A stretch of 64,000 bases of DNA, taken from NCBI RefSeq assembly GCF_026130175.1, contig NZ_JAIGNI010000156.1, forward strand, positions 1 through 64,000. Direction: 5' to 3'. The position numbers were made by a program, and so were the translations under genes. Positions 18,753 to 28,224 of this stretch are shown one piece after another. The stretch is from Lyngbya sp. CCAP 1446/10 (GTDB lineage: Bacteria > Cyanobacteriota > Cyanobacteriia > Cyanobacteriales > Microcoleaceae). Numbering within the stretch: position 1 is the first letter of the stretch; each line of letters starts with the position of its first letter. The notes below the pieces were generated by a model that saw nothing but the letters and a program-made list of their open reading frames with translations, searched no databases and was not told the origin of the DNA.

Positions 18753-19412
18753 TCATTTATCTCTGTTTATTTTCCCAATCCCTTCAGCCTGGCTGTTGAC
18801 GATTTTCGGGCTACCATAGTAATTGATTTCCCCTACACCAGATGTCTTTGCATCCAGTTTCCCCGTCACATATATATCAACATTACCTACTCCAGTCGAA
18901 TTTACCTTCGCGTTTACAGTATGTAAATTCTTCGCGTCTAAACTTCCGACACCCGATAATGTAATATCTGCTTCCTTTGTTTCACCAGATGCACTGAAAT
19001 CCCCGACACCATTCACCACTATCTCCAATCGGTCGTTCTTTACATTTGATAGATTAGCTTTACCTACTCCATCGAAGACAAACTTTTTAAGATCGGGAGT
19101 GGATATAATAATTTGTAGTTTTTGCTGAGGATTGTATCCTTTAGTGGGTCGGATGTACAAAGTACCATTTTTAACTTTAGTAGTAATTAATGGGATGATG
19201 TTATCATCGCCACTAATTTCGAGACTCTCCTGCCCTTGAGAACGCACTTGGATCGAACCAACATAGTTCGCGTCTAGAGAATCGAAGGAAGCAAGCGATC
19301 TTTTCTCGGTCTTAACATTACCACTTCCTTTGACGTTGGAGGTGTTACTAATGAGATTGCATCCCGCCAAGCCGATAACTAATCCAATGCTGAGCAGTGT
19401 CAATATTTTCAT
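18753..19412 (-). CDS. DUF2807 (head GIN domain) lipoprotein
   Basis: 219 aa with a lipoprotein signal peptide (MKILTLLSIGLVIGLAGC; lipobox LAGC, Cys18 as lipidation site). The mature part is a repetitive beta-helix-like DUF2807 domain with recurrent GVG turns (FDGVGKANLS, VNGVGDFSAS, LSGVGSLDAK, STGVGNVDI, TSGVGEINYYG). The family is found in the envelope of many bacteria; its role is not defined. Confidence 0.85.
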   Translation of the reverse strand: MKILTLLSIGLVIGLAGCNLISNTSNVKGSGNVKTEKRSLASFDSLDANYVGSIQVRSQGQESLEISGDDNIIPLITTKVKNGTLYIRPTKGYNPQQKLQIIISTPDLKKFVFDGVGKANLSNVKNDRLEIVVNGVGDFSASGETKEADITLSGVGSLDAKNLHTVNAKVNSTGVGNVDIYVTGKLDAKTSGVGEINYYGSPKIVNSQAEGIGKINRDK

Positions 19413-19536
19413 GGGGTCTTTCTTTCACTCAAAACATAGGTCATCAGGAACAAGATAAGCGCCATGAAATAGTTCAGAAGTCCCTAGGCATAATTATTTG
19501 GACGCTAGGTTTTGTCCTCATGTTTACTTTGCTCAT

Positions 19537-19663
19537 TAGACAAGATTGTAAAAATACCTAGGACGGGCTCTCCGGCCCATCCCACAAAAATTATTTTTTG
19601 TTGTGGGATAGGTGTTCTGCCTGCCCAAAAACTTGATTAAAAGGATTTTTGCAATCTTGTCTA
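19537..19663. repeat. 127-bp inverted-repeat element behind dnaK, likely terminator
   Basis: Bounded by TAGACAAGATTG (19537-19548) and its exact complement CAATCTTGTCTA (19652-19663), with an inner stem ATCCCACAA/TTGTGGGAT (19579-19609). It ends one base from the dnaK stop codon, so its inner hairpin can end dnaK transcripts. A related element at 29256-29468 is split by MITE copy B. Confidence 0.7.
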
Positions 19664-19664
19664 T

Positions 19665-21551
19665 TTAGACAAAATCAGCATCAATCACATCTTCCTCGCT
19701 GTTTCCCGACGGTGGATTGGCGGGATTAGGATTGCTCGCATCCGCACCAGCTTTGGCGTAAACGGCGCTACCGATTTGCATCAGGGCTTGTTTGAGATCC
19801 GTTGTGAGCGATCGCATTTGATCGTAGTTTTCTTGACTAATTGCCGATCGCAAATCTCCAATCAATGAGTGCGCCCGCTCCTTATCCGCATCAGAAACTT
19901 GACCGTCCAAATCTTCCAGTTGTTTTTCCGATTGATAAACCAGCGAATCTGCATTGTTTTTGGTATCAATCTGCTCGCGCCGTTTTCGATCTTCCTCAGC
20001 ATGAGTTTCCCCATCGCGCACCATGCGTTCCACATCGGCTTGATTCAGAGTAGAAGCACCAGAAATCGTAATTGATTGTGCTTTGCCAGTGGCGCGATCT
20101 TTCGCAGTTACTGATAGTAAACCATTGGCATCTAGATCGAACGTCACATCAATTTGTGGCACGCCGCGCGGGGCCGGAGGAATACCATCAAACCGGAACG
20201 TTCCCAAACTTTTGTTATCGTTGACTAATTCTCGTTCTCCCTGCAAAACATGAATCTCGACATTTGTTTGGCCATCCGCAGCCGTCGAAAAAGTCTCCGA
20301 TTTCTTGACAGGAATTGTGGTATTGCGGGGAATAATTTTTGTCATTACCCCGCCCATAGTTTCTACGCCCAAAGAAAGCGGTGTGACATCGAGCAGCAGA
20401 ACATCTTTTACTTCTCCAGCCAGCACCCCGGCTTGAATTGCTGCCCCAATAGCCACCACTTCATCGGGGTTAACGCCCTGATTTGGATCTTTATTTGTGA
20501 TCCGTCGGACAAGTTGCTGCACGGCTGGAATTCGCGTAGAACCGCCGACTAGCACAACTTCATCGAGATTTTCACTGCTGAGATTGGCATCCTTCAAGGC
20601 CTGCTCAACTGGGATACGGCAGCGATCGAGCAAATCTGAACACAGTTTATCAAAATCTGCCCTAGTTAAGGTGATATCCAGGTGCTTGGGCCCATCATTG
20701 GTTGCCGTAATGAACGGCAGATTAATCGTCGTTTGAGTCGCATTAGAGAGTTCGATTTTGGCTTTTTCTGCCGCTTCGGTTAATCGTTGGAGGGCTTGCT
20801 TATCATTGCGTAAATCAATGCCTTCGTTACGCTGAAATTCGTCAGCAATGCGATCGACAATCTTTTTATCGAAGTCATCGCCGCCTAAGTGAGTATCCCC
20901 ACTGGTAGATTTGACTTCAAACACACATTCTCCCACTTCTAGAATCGAAACATCGAAGGTACCGCCCCCTAAATCGAACACTAAAATCGTTTCATTGCCC
21001 TTTTTGTTCAAACCATAGGCAAGCGCTGCTGCCGTCGGTTCATTAATAATGCGGAGTACCTCTAACCCAGCAATTTTGCCTGCATCTTTGGTTGCTTGAC
21101 GTTGCGAATCATTGAAGTAAGCAGGCACTGTAATTACTGCTTGCGTCACCCGTTCTCCCAAGTATTTGCTAGCATCATCCGTAAGTTTTTGCAAGACTTG
21201 AGCAGCAATTTCTTCAGGCGCGAACTGTTTTTTTAGCGCCGGACAATCCAGCTTGACATTTCCATTATTATCGCGGATGACTTTGTAAGAAACTTCGCTC
21301 GCTTCGTGAGTGATTTCATCGTATTTGCGTCCGATAAATCGTTTCACGGAGTAGAACGTATTCTCTGTATTCATTACCGCCTGTCTGCGGGCAATTTGAC
21401 CAACCAGGCGATCGCCCGTTTTGGTATACGCAACTACAGAAGGCGTGATGCGTTGTCCTTCGGCATTGGCAATCACGATCGGTTTTCCACCTTCGATAAC
21501 TGCAATACAAGAGTTAGTCGTACCTAAATCAATTCCAACAACTTTTGCCAT
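19665..21551 (-). CDS. dnaK: Molecular chaperone DnaK (Hsp70)
   Basis: A complete 628-aa Hsp70. The N-terminal ATPase domain shows DLGTTNSC and [10 protein letters not shown]; the linker [16 protein letters not shown] precedes the substrate-binding domain, and the C-terminus ends in an acidic [10 protein letters not shown] tail. AGGAA lies upstream of the ATG. Cyanobacteria carry several dnaK genes. This one is near cbpA-cbpM and the small envelope proteins, so it may serve that stress group rather than be the essential copy (inference). Confidence 0.97.
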   Translation of the reverse strand: MAKVVGIDLGTTNSCIAVIEGGKPIVIANAEGQRITPSVVAYTKTGDRLVGQIARRQAVMNTENTFYSVKRFIGRKYDEITHEASEVSYKVIRDNNGNVKLDCPALKKQFAPEEIAAQVLQKLTDDASKYLGERVTQAVITVPAYFNDSQRQATKDAGKIAGLEVLRIINEPTAAALAYGLNKKGNETILVFDLGGGTFDVSILEVGECVFEVKSTSGDTHLGGDDFDKKIVDRIADEFQRNEGIDLRNDKQALQRLTEAAEKAKIELSNATQTTINLPFITATNDGPKHLDITLTRADFDKLCSDLLDRCRIPVEQALKDANLSSENLDEVVLVGGSTRIPAVQQLVRRITNKDPNQGVNPDEVVAIGAAIQAGVLAGEVKDVLLLDVTPLSLGVETMGGVMTKIIPRNTTIPVKKSETFSTAADGQTNVEIHVLQGERELVNDNKSLGTFRFDGIPPAPRGVPQIDVTFDLDANGLLSVTAKDRATGKAQSITISGASTLNQADVERMVRDGETHAEEDRKRREQIDTKNNADSLVYQSEKQLEDLDGQVSDADKERAHSLIGDLRSAISQENYDQMRSLTTDLKQALMQIGSAVYAKAGADASNPNPANPPSGNSEEDVIDADFV

Positions 21552-21787
21552 GATTTTAAATTCCTAAATTAGATTTTGATGTGAGCTATTCTGCATTTGG
21601 ATATAATGCTATTACTCAAAACTTATGCAACATTAGTTGTAGGGTGTATCGTTCAGAGAAAATCCCTAGATTCGAGCGACAATCTCACAGCGACGCACCT
21701 CATACCATTTTTACAAAATTTTGCTACAAAAGAAGTATTCGGTTTGTTTACACGGGCCCCGTAAGCCTGAAAGAATTGAACTGAAAA
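21552..21787. other. dnaK upstream region with interspersed-repeat remnants
   Basis: No gene. GGTGTATCG at about 21642 and GACGCACC at about 21692 are remains of the GGTGCGTCG/CGACGCACC inverted repeat seen intact at 54622-54678, followed by TTTACAAAATTTTGCTACAAAA, wording also found near 7190 and 51320. No heat-shock CIRCE operator was seen in front of dnaK. Confidence 0.4.
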
Positions 21788-22276
21788 TCAAGTAGATTTT
21801 TCTGGATATTGGGTCATTTTCACTAGGTAAAATACGGAAATAAAACCTAGCAAGCCAGGGGCACTAAGCCATACCCAGAAACCAGCTAACAGTTTGTGCA
21901 ATACCAATACAGAGAAAAGATTACTACCATTAGGTAAATTAAACCAAAATGCTGATAGTGTTCCGCCAAAGCCTATAGCGATCGCAGTTAAGGAAGTAAT
22001 TGCTGAGAACTTATATTGCTGTCGAACAAAAAATATGCAAGATAACCAATAAACGGGATTAGCTAACCAACCCAAGGCTGGAATTTGCAGGAACAGCAAT
22101 CCTAATATTCCCCAACCAGTAACTTCAAGCCCATTCATTTCATAAAAACTCCCATAATCTTTTAGGTGCTCTATTGATATTTCTCTAGGAACTATCTCAA
22201 AAAGTAGACAAGGCAAGGTAAGTGCTATTCCGTATAGAAAGAGTGACAATCCCAAAGCAATAATTCTATACTTCAT
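21788..22276 (-). CDS. Hypothetical multi-pass membrane protein
   Basis: 162 aa with about five hydrophobic segments (first at 5-25, next at about 52-80 around GWGILGLLFLQIPALGWLAN, then three in the C-terminal half). No recognised family motif. GGAG is about 13 bases upstream of the ATG. It lies 27 bp behind the MDR oxidoreductase gene on the same strand and may be co-transcribed with it. Confidence 0.6.
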   Translation of the reverse strand: MKYRIIALGLSLFLYGIALTLPCLLFEIVPREISIEHLKDYGSFYEMNGLEVTGWGILGLLFLQIPALGWLANPVYWLSCIFFVRQQYKFSAITSLTAIAIGFGGTLSAFWFNLPNGSNLFSVLVLHKLLAGFWVWLSAPGLLGFISVFYLVKMTQYPEKST

Positions 22277-22303
22277 GAGCTATGCTTGTCTCCAATTGAT
22301 GTT

Positions 22304-23326
22304 TTATTTCTTTGTTGGATCGTCACTAACCTGAACGATTAACTTGCCAAAGTTTTCTCCTTGCAGTAAACCAATAAAGGCGTGGGGTGCATTTCCCAAC
22401 CCTTTTACAACGTCTTCTTTGTACTTCAGTTTGCCTGCCTGCAACCACTGAGACATATCATTGATAAACTCTTCGTGACGCTGCTGGTAATCGCCAACCA
22501 GAAACCCTTTAATCAACGCACGTTTAACGAGTAGCGGCATCAGATTAGGGCCGGGAGGTGGAGTTTCGGCATTGTACTGGGAGATTAAACCTACTAAAGG
22601 AATTCTGGCTCCCAGATTAATTTGTTGCAAAACTGCTTCAAGAATTGGGCCCGCCGTATGATCGACGTAGATATCAATTCCATGTGGGCAAGCAGCTTTT
22701 AATGCTGAATTCAGGTCTTGAGTTTTGCGGTTAATGCAGGCATCAAATCCTAATTCATTGACAACATAATCGCATTTTTCATCACTGCCAACGATGCCTA
22801 CTGCCCGACAATCTTTGATTTTGGCAATTTGACCGACAACTGCACCAACGGCACCAGAAGCAGCAGAAACCACGATTGTTTCGCCGGCTTTGGGTTTGCC
22901 AATATCTAGCAGTGCAAAATAGGCTGTCATTCCAGGCATTCCGGTAATGCCTAATGCGTAAGAGATTGGTACTTGACTGGGGTCGAGTTTTCTCAAAGTT
23001 TCGGCTTTGGCGATCGCATAATCTTGCCAACCGCCATATCCCAGCACGAAGTCTCCTGCTGAAAATTTGGGATGGTTTGATTTCACCACTTGGCTGACAG
23101 TGCTCCCCACCATGACTTCGCCTAACTTTGCCGGACTTGCATAGGACTCGCGATCGCTCATTCGTCCTCGCATATACGGATCGAGAGACAAGTAAATGGT
23201 GCTGCTGAGTATTTCTCCCTCTCGCAGTTCTGGAATTGCTGTTTCAACTAAAGCAAAATTACTTTCTTTGGGTTCTCCCGTCGGGTAACTTTTGAGCAGA
23301 ATTTGTTGGTTCATTGATTTAGACAT
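22304..23326 (-). CDS. NADP-dependent oxidoreductase, MDR superfamily (CurA/2-alkenal reductase type)
   Basis: 340-aa zinc-free medium-chain reductase. Typical features: SLDPYMRGRMSD in the catalytic domain, MVGSTVSQVVKSNHPKFSAGD, and the nucleotide-binding GMTAYFALLDIGKPKAGETIVVSAASGAVG. These enzymes reduce alpha,beta-unsaturated aldehydes and ketones with NADPH and are used in detoxification of reactive carbonyls. AAGGAG precedes the ATG at 23326. The DUF6544 gene starts upstream and ends 11 bp before it. Confidence 0.9.
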   Translation of the reverse strand: MSKSMNQQILLKSYPTGEPKESNFALVETAIPELREGEILSSTIYLSLDPYMRGRMSDRESYASPAKLGEVMVGSTVSQVVKSNHPKFSAGDFVLGYGGWQDYAIAKAETLRKLDPSQVPISYALGITGMPGMTAYFALLDIGKPKAGETIVVSAASGAVGAVVGQIAKIKDCRAVGIVGSDEKCDYVVNELGFDACINRKTQDLNSALKAACPHGIDIYVDHTAGPILEAVLQQINLGARIPLVGLISQYNAETPPPGPNLMPLLVKRALIKGFLVGDYQQRHEEFINDMSQWLQAGKLKYKEDVVKGLGNAPHAFIGLLQGENFGKLIVQVSDDPTKK

Positions 23327-23337
23327 AAATGACTCCT

Positions 23338-24105
23338 TTATTGATAGATTGCTTTATCGATCGCACATCGGAAGAATTCGCCTTCAGACTCAAAGCGATC
23401 GCTCCCCAAAAACCAGCCTACCCGAAGACGAGTCGGGATTGTGTAGCCGTCAAAGGTACTGCTTTGCTCGACAATTCCCCCAAAATCTACGTAGTGAAAC
23501 GCTTCACCTTCGGGATTGCCCCAGCGATCGATTTTGGCTTGCTCCAACATTCCCCGATCGCTAACTGTCAGGGTGAGTTTTGCAGGTTCGCCGAGGGCTT
23601 TGAAGTTTGCCTGTACCTGTGAAGCGTTCAACTCTGTCCAAGAGATGTCGGGATTGCAGAGAATGGAAGGCAGCAACATCGACTCTACTTGAACTCGGCC
23701 GACACTAGAGCGGGTTATATCAGCACCAGATGCCTGCACCACTGGAAACAGCCCCAGGATTTTCCACTGCGACTCGCCAACACCATCCACGATGCGATCG
23801 CCTCCCCAAATCGGCAACCCCTTCGCCCAAGTCGTCGCCCGCCAGATCATCCCCCGATGACCGTAGATAACTTCTTCTCCCTTGAAGGGATGCCATTTTT
23901 GATCGAGTTTGATTTCGCCGTGCATCCACAATCGAACGGCGGATGCGAGGGGTGTGCCGGGGGCGATCGCATTCTCCAAATAGCGACGGGCTAGATTGGG
24001 AAGATTGATTAATGATTCAGGATTGAACGGGCGATCGCTCTTCGGTGCTGATTCCCACAAATCATCAATCGAAATCGGTTTAGTTTGAGTTTGAGTTTTA
24101 ATCAT
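23338..24105 (-). CDS. DUF6544-family protein
   Basis: A 255-aa protein of the family I know as DUF6544: LPNLARRYLENAIAPGTPLA, then VRLWMHGEIKL, WHPFKGEEVIYGHRGMIW and ADITRSSVGRVQVESMLLP. The ATG at 24105 with GGAG ten bases upstream is preferred to a TTG four codons earlier. Function unknown. The first part of this gene (to the HIP1 site in APKSDRP) is duplicated at 29790-29854. Confidence 0.75.
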   Translation of the reverse strand: MIKTQTQTKPISIDDLWESAPKSDRPFNPESLINLPNLARRYLENAIAPGTPLASAVRLWMHGEIKLDQKWHPFKGEEVIYGHRGMIWRATTWAKGLPIWGGDRIVDGVGESQWKILGLFPVVQASGADITRSSVGRVQVESMLLPSILCNPDISWTELNASQVQANFKALGEPAKLTLTVSDRGMLEQAKIDRWGNPEGEAFHYVDFGGIVEQSSTFDGYTIPTRLRVGWFLGSDRFESEGEFFRCAIDKAIYQ

Positions 24106-24605
24106 AGTGTTCTCCAATTTGGGCGATCGGTATCGATCGCATTTCTAAGTGTTTTAGTGCCAGCCCTCTCTGGATCTGCCCAAGGCGAAAGCATCATTAG
24201 CACTAGACCGATGGACATCAATCTCCCCTGATATTAGGTTGTAGTCAGCGAGGATTCGTTCCCACGAATACCCGAAAATCAGTCGTCGATCGCACTATGA
24301 ATGACTTTGATAAATGTGATTGAGAATAGATGTTCAATCTGGTTCATGTTCATGCAACGATTACTCGATCGAGCGATCGCCTCAGCGATCTGGGAGTTTC
24401 AGGGCCATAGCCGAAACGCAGAACCAGATCTGGCCTGCGATCGCCCATACCAAGATAAGTCGCGAACTGTGGACGCAATGCCGAAACCTCGATCGGCTGA
24501 TTCAACAGTGCATTTTTGAGACCTAGCGCCGTAGCTTGTAGGGCAAAACGTTCAATACCTGATTAACGAATTGATTACATACCCCAAAAGCTAGCTGCGA
24601 CCATT
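24106..24605. other. 500-bp gap without a supported gene
   Basis: Rich in GATCG/HIP1-like sites. Plus-strand frames at 24301-24526 have no ribosome-binding site and a composition that follows the HIP1 sites, so I do not call them. No hairpin terminator of note. Confidence 0.4.
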
Positions 24606-25148
24606 CTACTCTCTTGAATCAAAGAGTGTTAGCCACTCTTGCACAAAAGATGGTGGAACTGATAGATGAATAGTTTCACCGTCGATCGCTGACAAAATCA
24701 ACATTAGGGGAATTTCCACCTGCAACTGCGATAACAAGGGCTGAATGTCATACTGCCCCACATTAGGTTCTGGAGCAGATAAATCGGTAAAGATATAGCT
24801 GGAGGTATCATCAGCAGTCAATATTTTACCTAGTGAATTTGTCAACGATAAAGGTTTACTGCGATCTATTGCTACCACACCTGGAAAACCAACTAACCGC
24901 AAGTCAAAGCTGGCTTTGCCATTAGGAGTAACACGTTTAAATGCGATTACCTGCCAGTTATTTCCATGCTGATCTTGGAGGGTTTGCCTAGATTGGTAAA
25001 CCATTTGTCCTGGTGCTTCTTGGAGTTGTGTAATTGCTGCGGCTGCATGGAGATTAGTAAATGTTCCTAACCCCAAAAATACAATCGAAACCAAGGTTAC
25101 CAGCAATAAAAACTGGGGAAATATCTTTCTAACAAAATATCCGAGCAT
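24606..25148 (-). CDS. DUF3122 protein, copy 1
   Basis: 180 aa with an N-terminal hydrophobic signal/anchor (about 9-33), then the DUF3122 pattern: EAPGQMVYQSRQTLQDQHGNNWQVIAFKR is followed by VGFPGVVAIDRSKPLSLT, NVGQYDIQPLLSQLQ and VPPSFVQEW. The family is almost confined to cyanobacteria and is predicted periplasmic; role unknown. GAGGAA precedes the ATG. Two paralogues lie at 38714 and 51547; copy 3 (51547) is the closest by eye. It follows the HicA-like/eRF1-like gene by 12 bp. Confidence 0.85.
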   Translation of the reverse strand: MLGYFVRKIFPQFLLLVTLVSIVFLGLGTFTNLHAAAAITQLQEAPGQMVYQSRQTLQDQHGNNWQVIAFKRVTPNGKASFDLRLVGFPGVVAIDRSKPLSLTNSLGKILTADDTSSYIFTDLSAPEPNVGQYDIQPLLSQLQVEIPLMLILSAIDGETIHLSVPPSFVQEWLTLFDSRE

Positions 25149-25160
25149 AAAAATTCCTCA

Positions 25161-25835
25161 TCAGTTTGCCGCATAGAACGATCGCGCCTGTGCGAGCAAC
25201 TGATCTTCAGTCATGTGTTGTTCATTAACGACGATCGCACCGATCACTCGCCCAGCGATATCCGGGTGATGTTTTTTCAGTTCGGCCAGCAGATAGTCCA
25301 TCGCGCTGCTTGCTCCAGTCGAGCTACCAAAAATCAGAATCTTTTCTGCACCGCTCAGTGTCTTTGCTACCGCTTCGTAGAAGGGTTTGAGTTCCGGCTT
25401 GCGCTGACCGCTGGAATTCTCTTCCACGTAGCGCAGGTTGCGATGTGAGCCGTCTGGATCGTAAGGCCTGATCACCTGCGGCACTGAGCCGTGCATTTCG
25501 GTCTTATATATGCGAGCTTCGCGGTGATCTATAACGACTAGCAGGTGCCCAACCTCGACGACTGGCACCTCTACGGGTACAGCCGATCGCTCCAGGAAGT
25601 GCCGAATCTGCATCAATTCCTCGATGTCGGATAAATCTTTGTGCTTCGGGGGGTGCACCGTCAGCGTCTCGCCATTCCGCGTAAATCTCAGATTGCCGTT
25701 GTGCTCCTCTTCCACGTCGGCGATCGCGCTGAGCATTGAGCGCACATCGTGCCATTGAAGGTTTCGGGCGATCGGGTGTGCAAAGACGGCGTTATAAGTG
25801 GTTTCATGAACCTTGGACATCTGCATAGTTTCCAT
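25161..25835 (-). CDS. Protein with HicA-like N-terminus and eRF1-like C-terminus
   Basis: 224 aa from the ATG at 25835, preceded by a strong AGGAGG site. Residues about 15-65 (FAHPIARNLQWHDVRSML, EEHNGNLRFTRNGETLTVHPP) resemble the dsRBD-like fold of HicA toxins. The C-terminal half (VGHLLVVIDHREARIYKTE, then EKILIFGSSTGASSAMDYLLAELKKHHP) resembles the bacterial eRF1/host-factor-like domain. Together this suggests a ribosome- or RNA-related stress protein (inference). Parts of the gene are duplicated at 27180-27263 and 32855-32990. Confidence 0.6.
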   Translation of the reverse strand: METMQMSKVHETTYNAVFAHPIARNLQWHDVRSMLSAIADVEEEHNGNLRFTRNGETLTVHPPKHKDLSDIEELMQIRHFLERSAVPVEVPVVEVGHLLVVIDHREARIYKTEMHGSVPQVIRPYDPDGSHRNLRYVEENSSGQRKPELKPFYEAVAKTLSGAEKILIFGSSTGASSAMDYLLAELKKHHPDIAGRVIGAIVVNEQHMTEDQLLAQARSFYAAN

Positions 25836-26049
25836 CAATTCCTCCTTTTGCCAAGCTTGGCCAGTTGCGATCGAGTTGCCTCAATCGCCTTAATTAAACT
25901 CTTCGGCTTCGCATCTAATTTCGCTGTGACAGCAAGCCATTGGCGAATCAAAACCCAACCATTGATTTAAGGAATGAACCCTGTTTTAGAAGGTTTGTCC
26001 CTTGGTTGCACTCAAATTCTGTACAAAAAATCATGCAATTGCGATCGAT

Positions 26050-26586
26050 TTAAACAGCAATTAATTCATCATGATTGGCATTTTGCACAATTTGCTGTGC
26101 TCGATTGAATTCCAGATCCGTACCTGAAGCAATCACCATAAACTTCCCTGCTTTGACTTCTGTCTCGTACTTCAGGGCTTGCTCCTTGGGAATTCCCAAT
26201 CCGACGAGAGCACCCGCGAGTCCCCCAACAACGGCAGCACCAGCACCCCCAATAATCATCCCTTCGAGCCAACCTGCCAGCACTCCCACAATTGGCCCAG
26301 CGACAATCACCTGACCCATTCCAGGAATAAATAGTAATCCGGCACCGGTGAGGATGCCAAACAGTCCGCCCATAAAACTGCCCCAGTAGGCTCCTTCGCC
26401 CGCTCCGGCCTTTGTGGTATCTTTCCAACTTAGAAATCCGCGTACATGATCTGTAGTTTGATAGTCTTTAGCAATGATTGAAATCTTCTGCATATCGAAG
26501 CCTGCTTTTTGCAGTACCAATACCGCTTTTTCTGCTTCAACATGGGTCGGGAAAACATGAACTATTTCGTGCTTGTCTGACATCAT
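26050..26586 (-). CDS. General stress protein 17M-like, glycine-zipper membrane protein
   Basis: 178 aa: an N-terminal ferredoxin-like 17M domain (HVFPTHVEAEKAVLVLQKAGFDMQKISIIAKDY), a central Gly/Ala-rich pair of membrane helices (about 65-130: GGLFGILTGAGLL, GGAGAAVVGGLAGALVGLGI) and a C-terminal KAGKFMVIASG segment. This family responds to general stress in Bacillus and occurs widely in cyanobacteria. AAGGA precedes the ATG. A decayed MITE copy lies upstream at about 26766-26855. Confidence 0.8.
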   Translation of the reverse strand: MMSDKHEIVHVFPTHVEAEKAVLVLQKAGFDMQKISIIAKDYQTTDHVRGFLSWKDTTKAGAGEGAYWGSFMGGLFGILTGAGLLFIPGMGQVIVAGPIVGVLAGWLEGMIIGGAGAAVVGGLAGALVGLGIPKEQALKYETEVKAGKFMVIASGTDLEFNRAQQIVQNANHDELIAV

Positions 26587-27128
26587 GATTTTGTATCCTT
26601 GAATAGTATTAGACTATGACTAAATGCTTGCCAAATTAAATCCCCAAAATTTCTATTCACAGGCATAAACAATCCGCTCGAATCCTTGAGTTGCAAATAT
26701 GGTCAGCCATTTAAGTAATGTCTTGCCAAAAATGTTAATTCAAGCCTAAAACATTTGTATCACTTACTTATAACTTAGTCTCAATTTCATCACATCAGCC
26801 TTAAGAAATAGACTTAAAAAACACTCCAATTTCTCCTTTTTTTAAGGAATTACAGGGAATAACCGAGACCAAGCGTCAAACAATATACTGGTATTATATT
26901 TGATGTTTAATTGACAGGGATTTCAACATTTCGGTCAACGATCAATACCTGATTGCGAATTCAGGATCTCGCAGTTCATTGAAAGCATTCTCTGCCTCTG
27001 GATGGCTAGAGAAGATTTTCAGAGATTGTTTACTGCTTATGCAATTACGGTAACAGGCTGTTGGGTGATTTCATGTATTAATTGTATTAATTGATTGATT
27101 ACGTGATAAAACTTACAGATAATAAGAT
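26587..27128. other. Non-coding region with decayed MITE and degenerate coding traces
   Basis: No intact gene. About 26766-26855 aligns by eye with the MITE core (ATAAC, TTAAGAAATAGACTTAAAA, CTCCTTTTTTTAAGG) and with 48412-48505 and 52711-52790. Minus-strand frames at 26946-27115 encode fragments such as FYHVINQLIQLIHEITQQ and IFSSHPEAENAFNELRDPEF separated by a frameshift; similar NQLIQFIQKTTQQ wording occurs at about 54540. These look like relics of small genes. Confidence 0.4.
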
Positions 27129-27263
27129 TTACAGCAGATTCCAGGTAAGCAGAGATAGAGGACACGGCAGTGCCGTTTCCCTACAGACAAGGTTTCGGGT
27201 GGCTGGGTGTAGAAAGATGGCTCTGTAAATGGTTTGATGAGTCTTGGATATCTGGACATCCAT
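27129..27263 (-). pseudogene. N-terminal fragment of the HicA-like/eRF1-like gene
   Basis: A 44-codon frame from ATG 27263 whose first 25 residues (ISKTHQTIYRAIFLHPATRNL) match the start of the gene at 25835 (MSKVHETTYNAVFAHPIARNL). After ARNL the match stops at a GTAGGGAAACGGCACTGCCG repeat sequence. It is an old, truncated duplicate. Confidence 0.6.
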
Positions 27264-27362
27264 TAATTTCTCCTGCTGATTATTGACAACCTCATCTACA
27301 ACTTTGATTGACTACCACTTGAGTTACTGAATGAATTGATCGATCGCAATAATCGTCACTTC

Positions 27363-28028
27363 TCAGATTTCCCAGCGAGAGATCACGGCGGGAATTGCAG
27401 TTCCTAACTCAACGTTCACAATCTCCGCTTCAGATAGATTTGACCGGGGCTTAATGATGGCACGGAGTGAGTTGCCATGCGCTGCAATCAACACATTCTC
27501 TCCGGCAATGAAGTGCGGTAAAATGCGATCGCGAAAAAATGGTACAGTACGCTTGACTGTATCTGCCAAACTTTCGCCGCCCGGTGGAGCCACAGCATAG
27601 GATCGCCGCCAGAGTTGCACCTGCAATGAGCCAAATTTGGCGGCGGTTTCAGCTTTGTTCAACCCTTGCAGTTCGCCATAGTAACGTTCATCTAGCATAG
27701 CTGTGGGATAAACTGGCAGCGACCGTTCGCGATCGCCCTTGTATTGATCCTAACCATGCCAGTCTCGATCGTCTGCCCCATGCTTGATAATCGGAATTCT
27801 GCCGTCGCAAATATCATCTACTTCTGTCAAGATCGCGATCGCAGTTTCGAGCGATCGAAACAACATACTGGTAAAACAAACTCTGACTCGATAATCCTTC
27901 AGTTTGCACGAGGCGATCGTTGCTTCTGCTCGTCCCTGTTCGCCCAAAGGAACATCAACCCATCCCGTAAATTTATTCTCCGCATTCCAAAGGCTCTGTC
28001 CGTGACGGATCAAAATTAATTTAGCCAT
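27363..28028 (-). pseudogene. gpmA: 2,3-bisphosphoglycerate-dependent phosphoglycerate mutase, interrupted by an amber codon
   Basis: The glycolytic mutase (3-PG to 2-PG). Both halves are in one frame: LILIRHGQSLWNAENKFTGW with the phospho-acceptor His, and LDERYYGELQGLNKAET then VLIAAHGNSLRAIIK. They are separated by one TAG at 27750-27752 where homologues have Trp (HGW followed by D-Y-G-D). Apart from this stop the sequence reads as a normal 221-residue protein. This is either a fresh nonsense mutation, a sequencing error or a read-through site. MITE copy A lies 14 bp upstream of the ATG. Confidence 0.85.
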
Positions 28029-28042
28029 TGTGTTTTTTACCT

Positions 28043-28180
28043 CAATACGCTTGGGTTAACGCTGTTTATTGCCCGGAGATCCCCCTAAATCCCCCTTAGG
28101 TCGGGGGACTTTGAGCAGACTCTTGTCCCCCCCTTTTTTAAGGGGGGCTAGGGGGGATCTGGCTTAACTAAACCGTATTG
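28043..28180. mobile_element. MITE copy A (138 bp)
   Basis: Starts CAATACGC and ends AACCGTATTG, with a C-rich/G-rich near-palindromic core (CCCCCTAAATCCCCCTTA, then CCCTTTTTTAAGGGGGGCTA). It is flanked by TTTTTTACCT (28033-28042) and TGTTTTACCT (28181-28190), a 10-bp target duplication with one mismatch. It lies directly upstream of the gpm start. Confidence 0.8.
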
Positions 28181-28224
28181 TGTTTTACCTTGGCAGATCG
28201 GAAGTCCATATAGAGATGATTTCA

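Noticed and set aside
24301-24526. Two plus-strand frames in the gap after DUF6544
   Set aside because: No ribosome-binding site and composition dictated by GATCG-rich sites.
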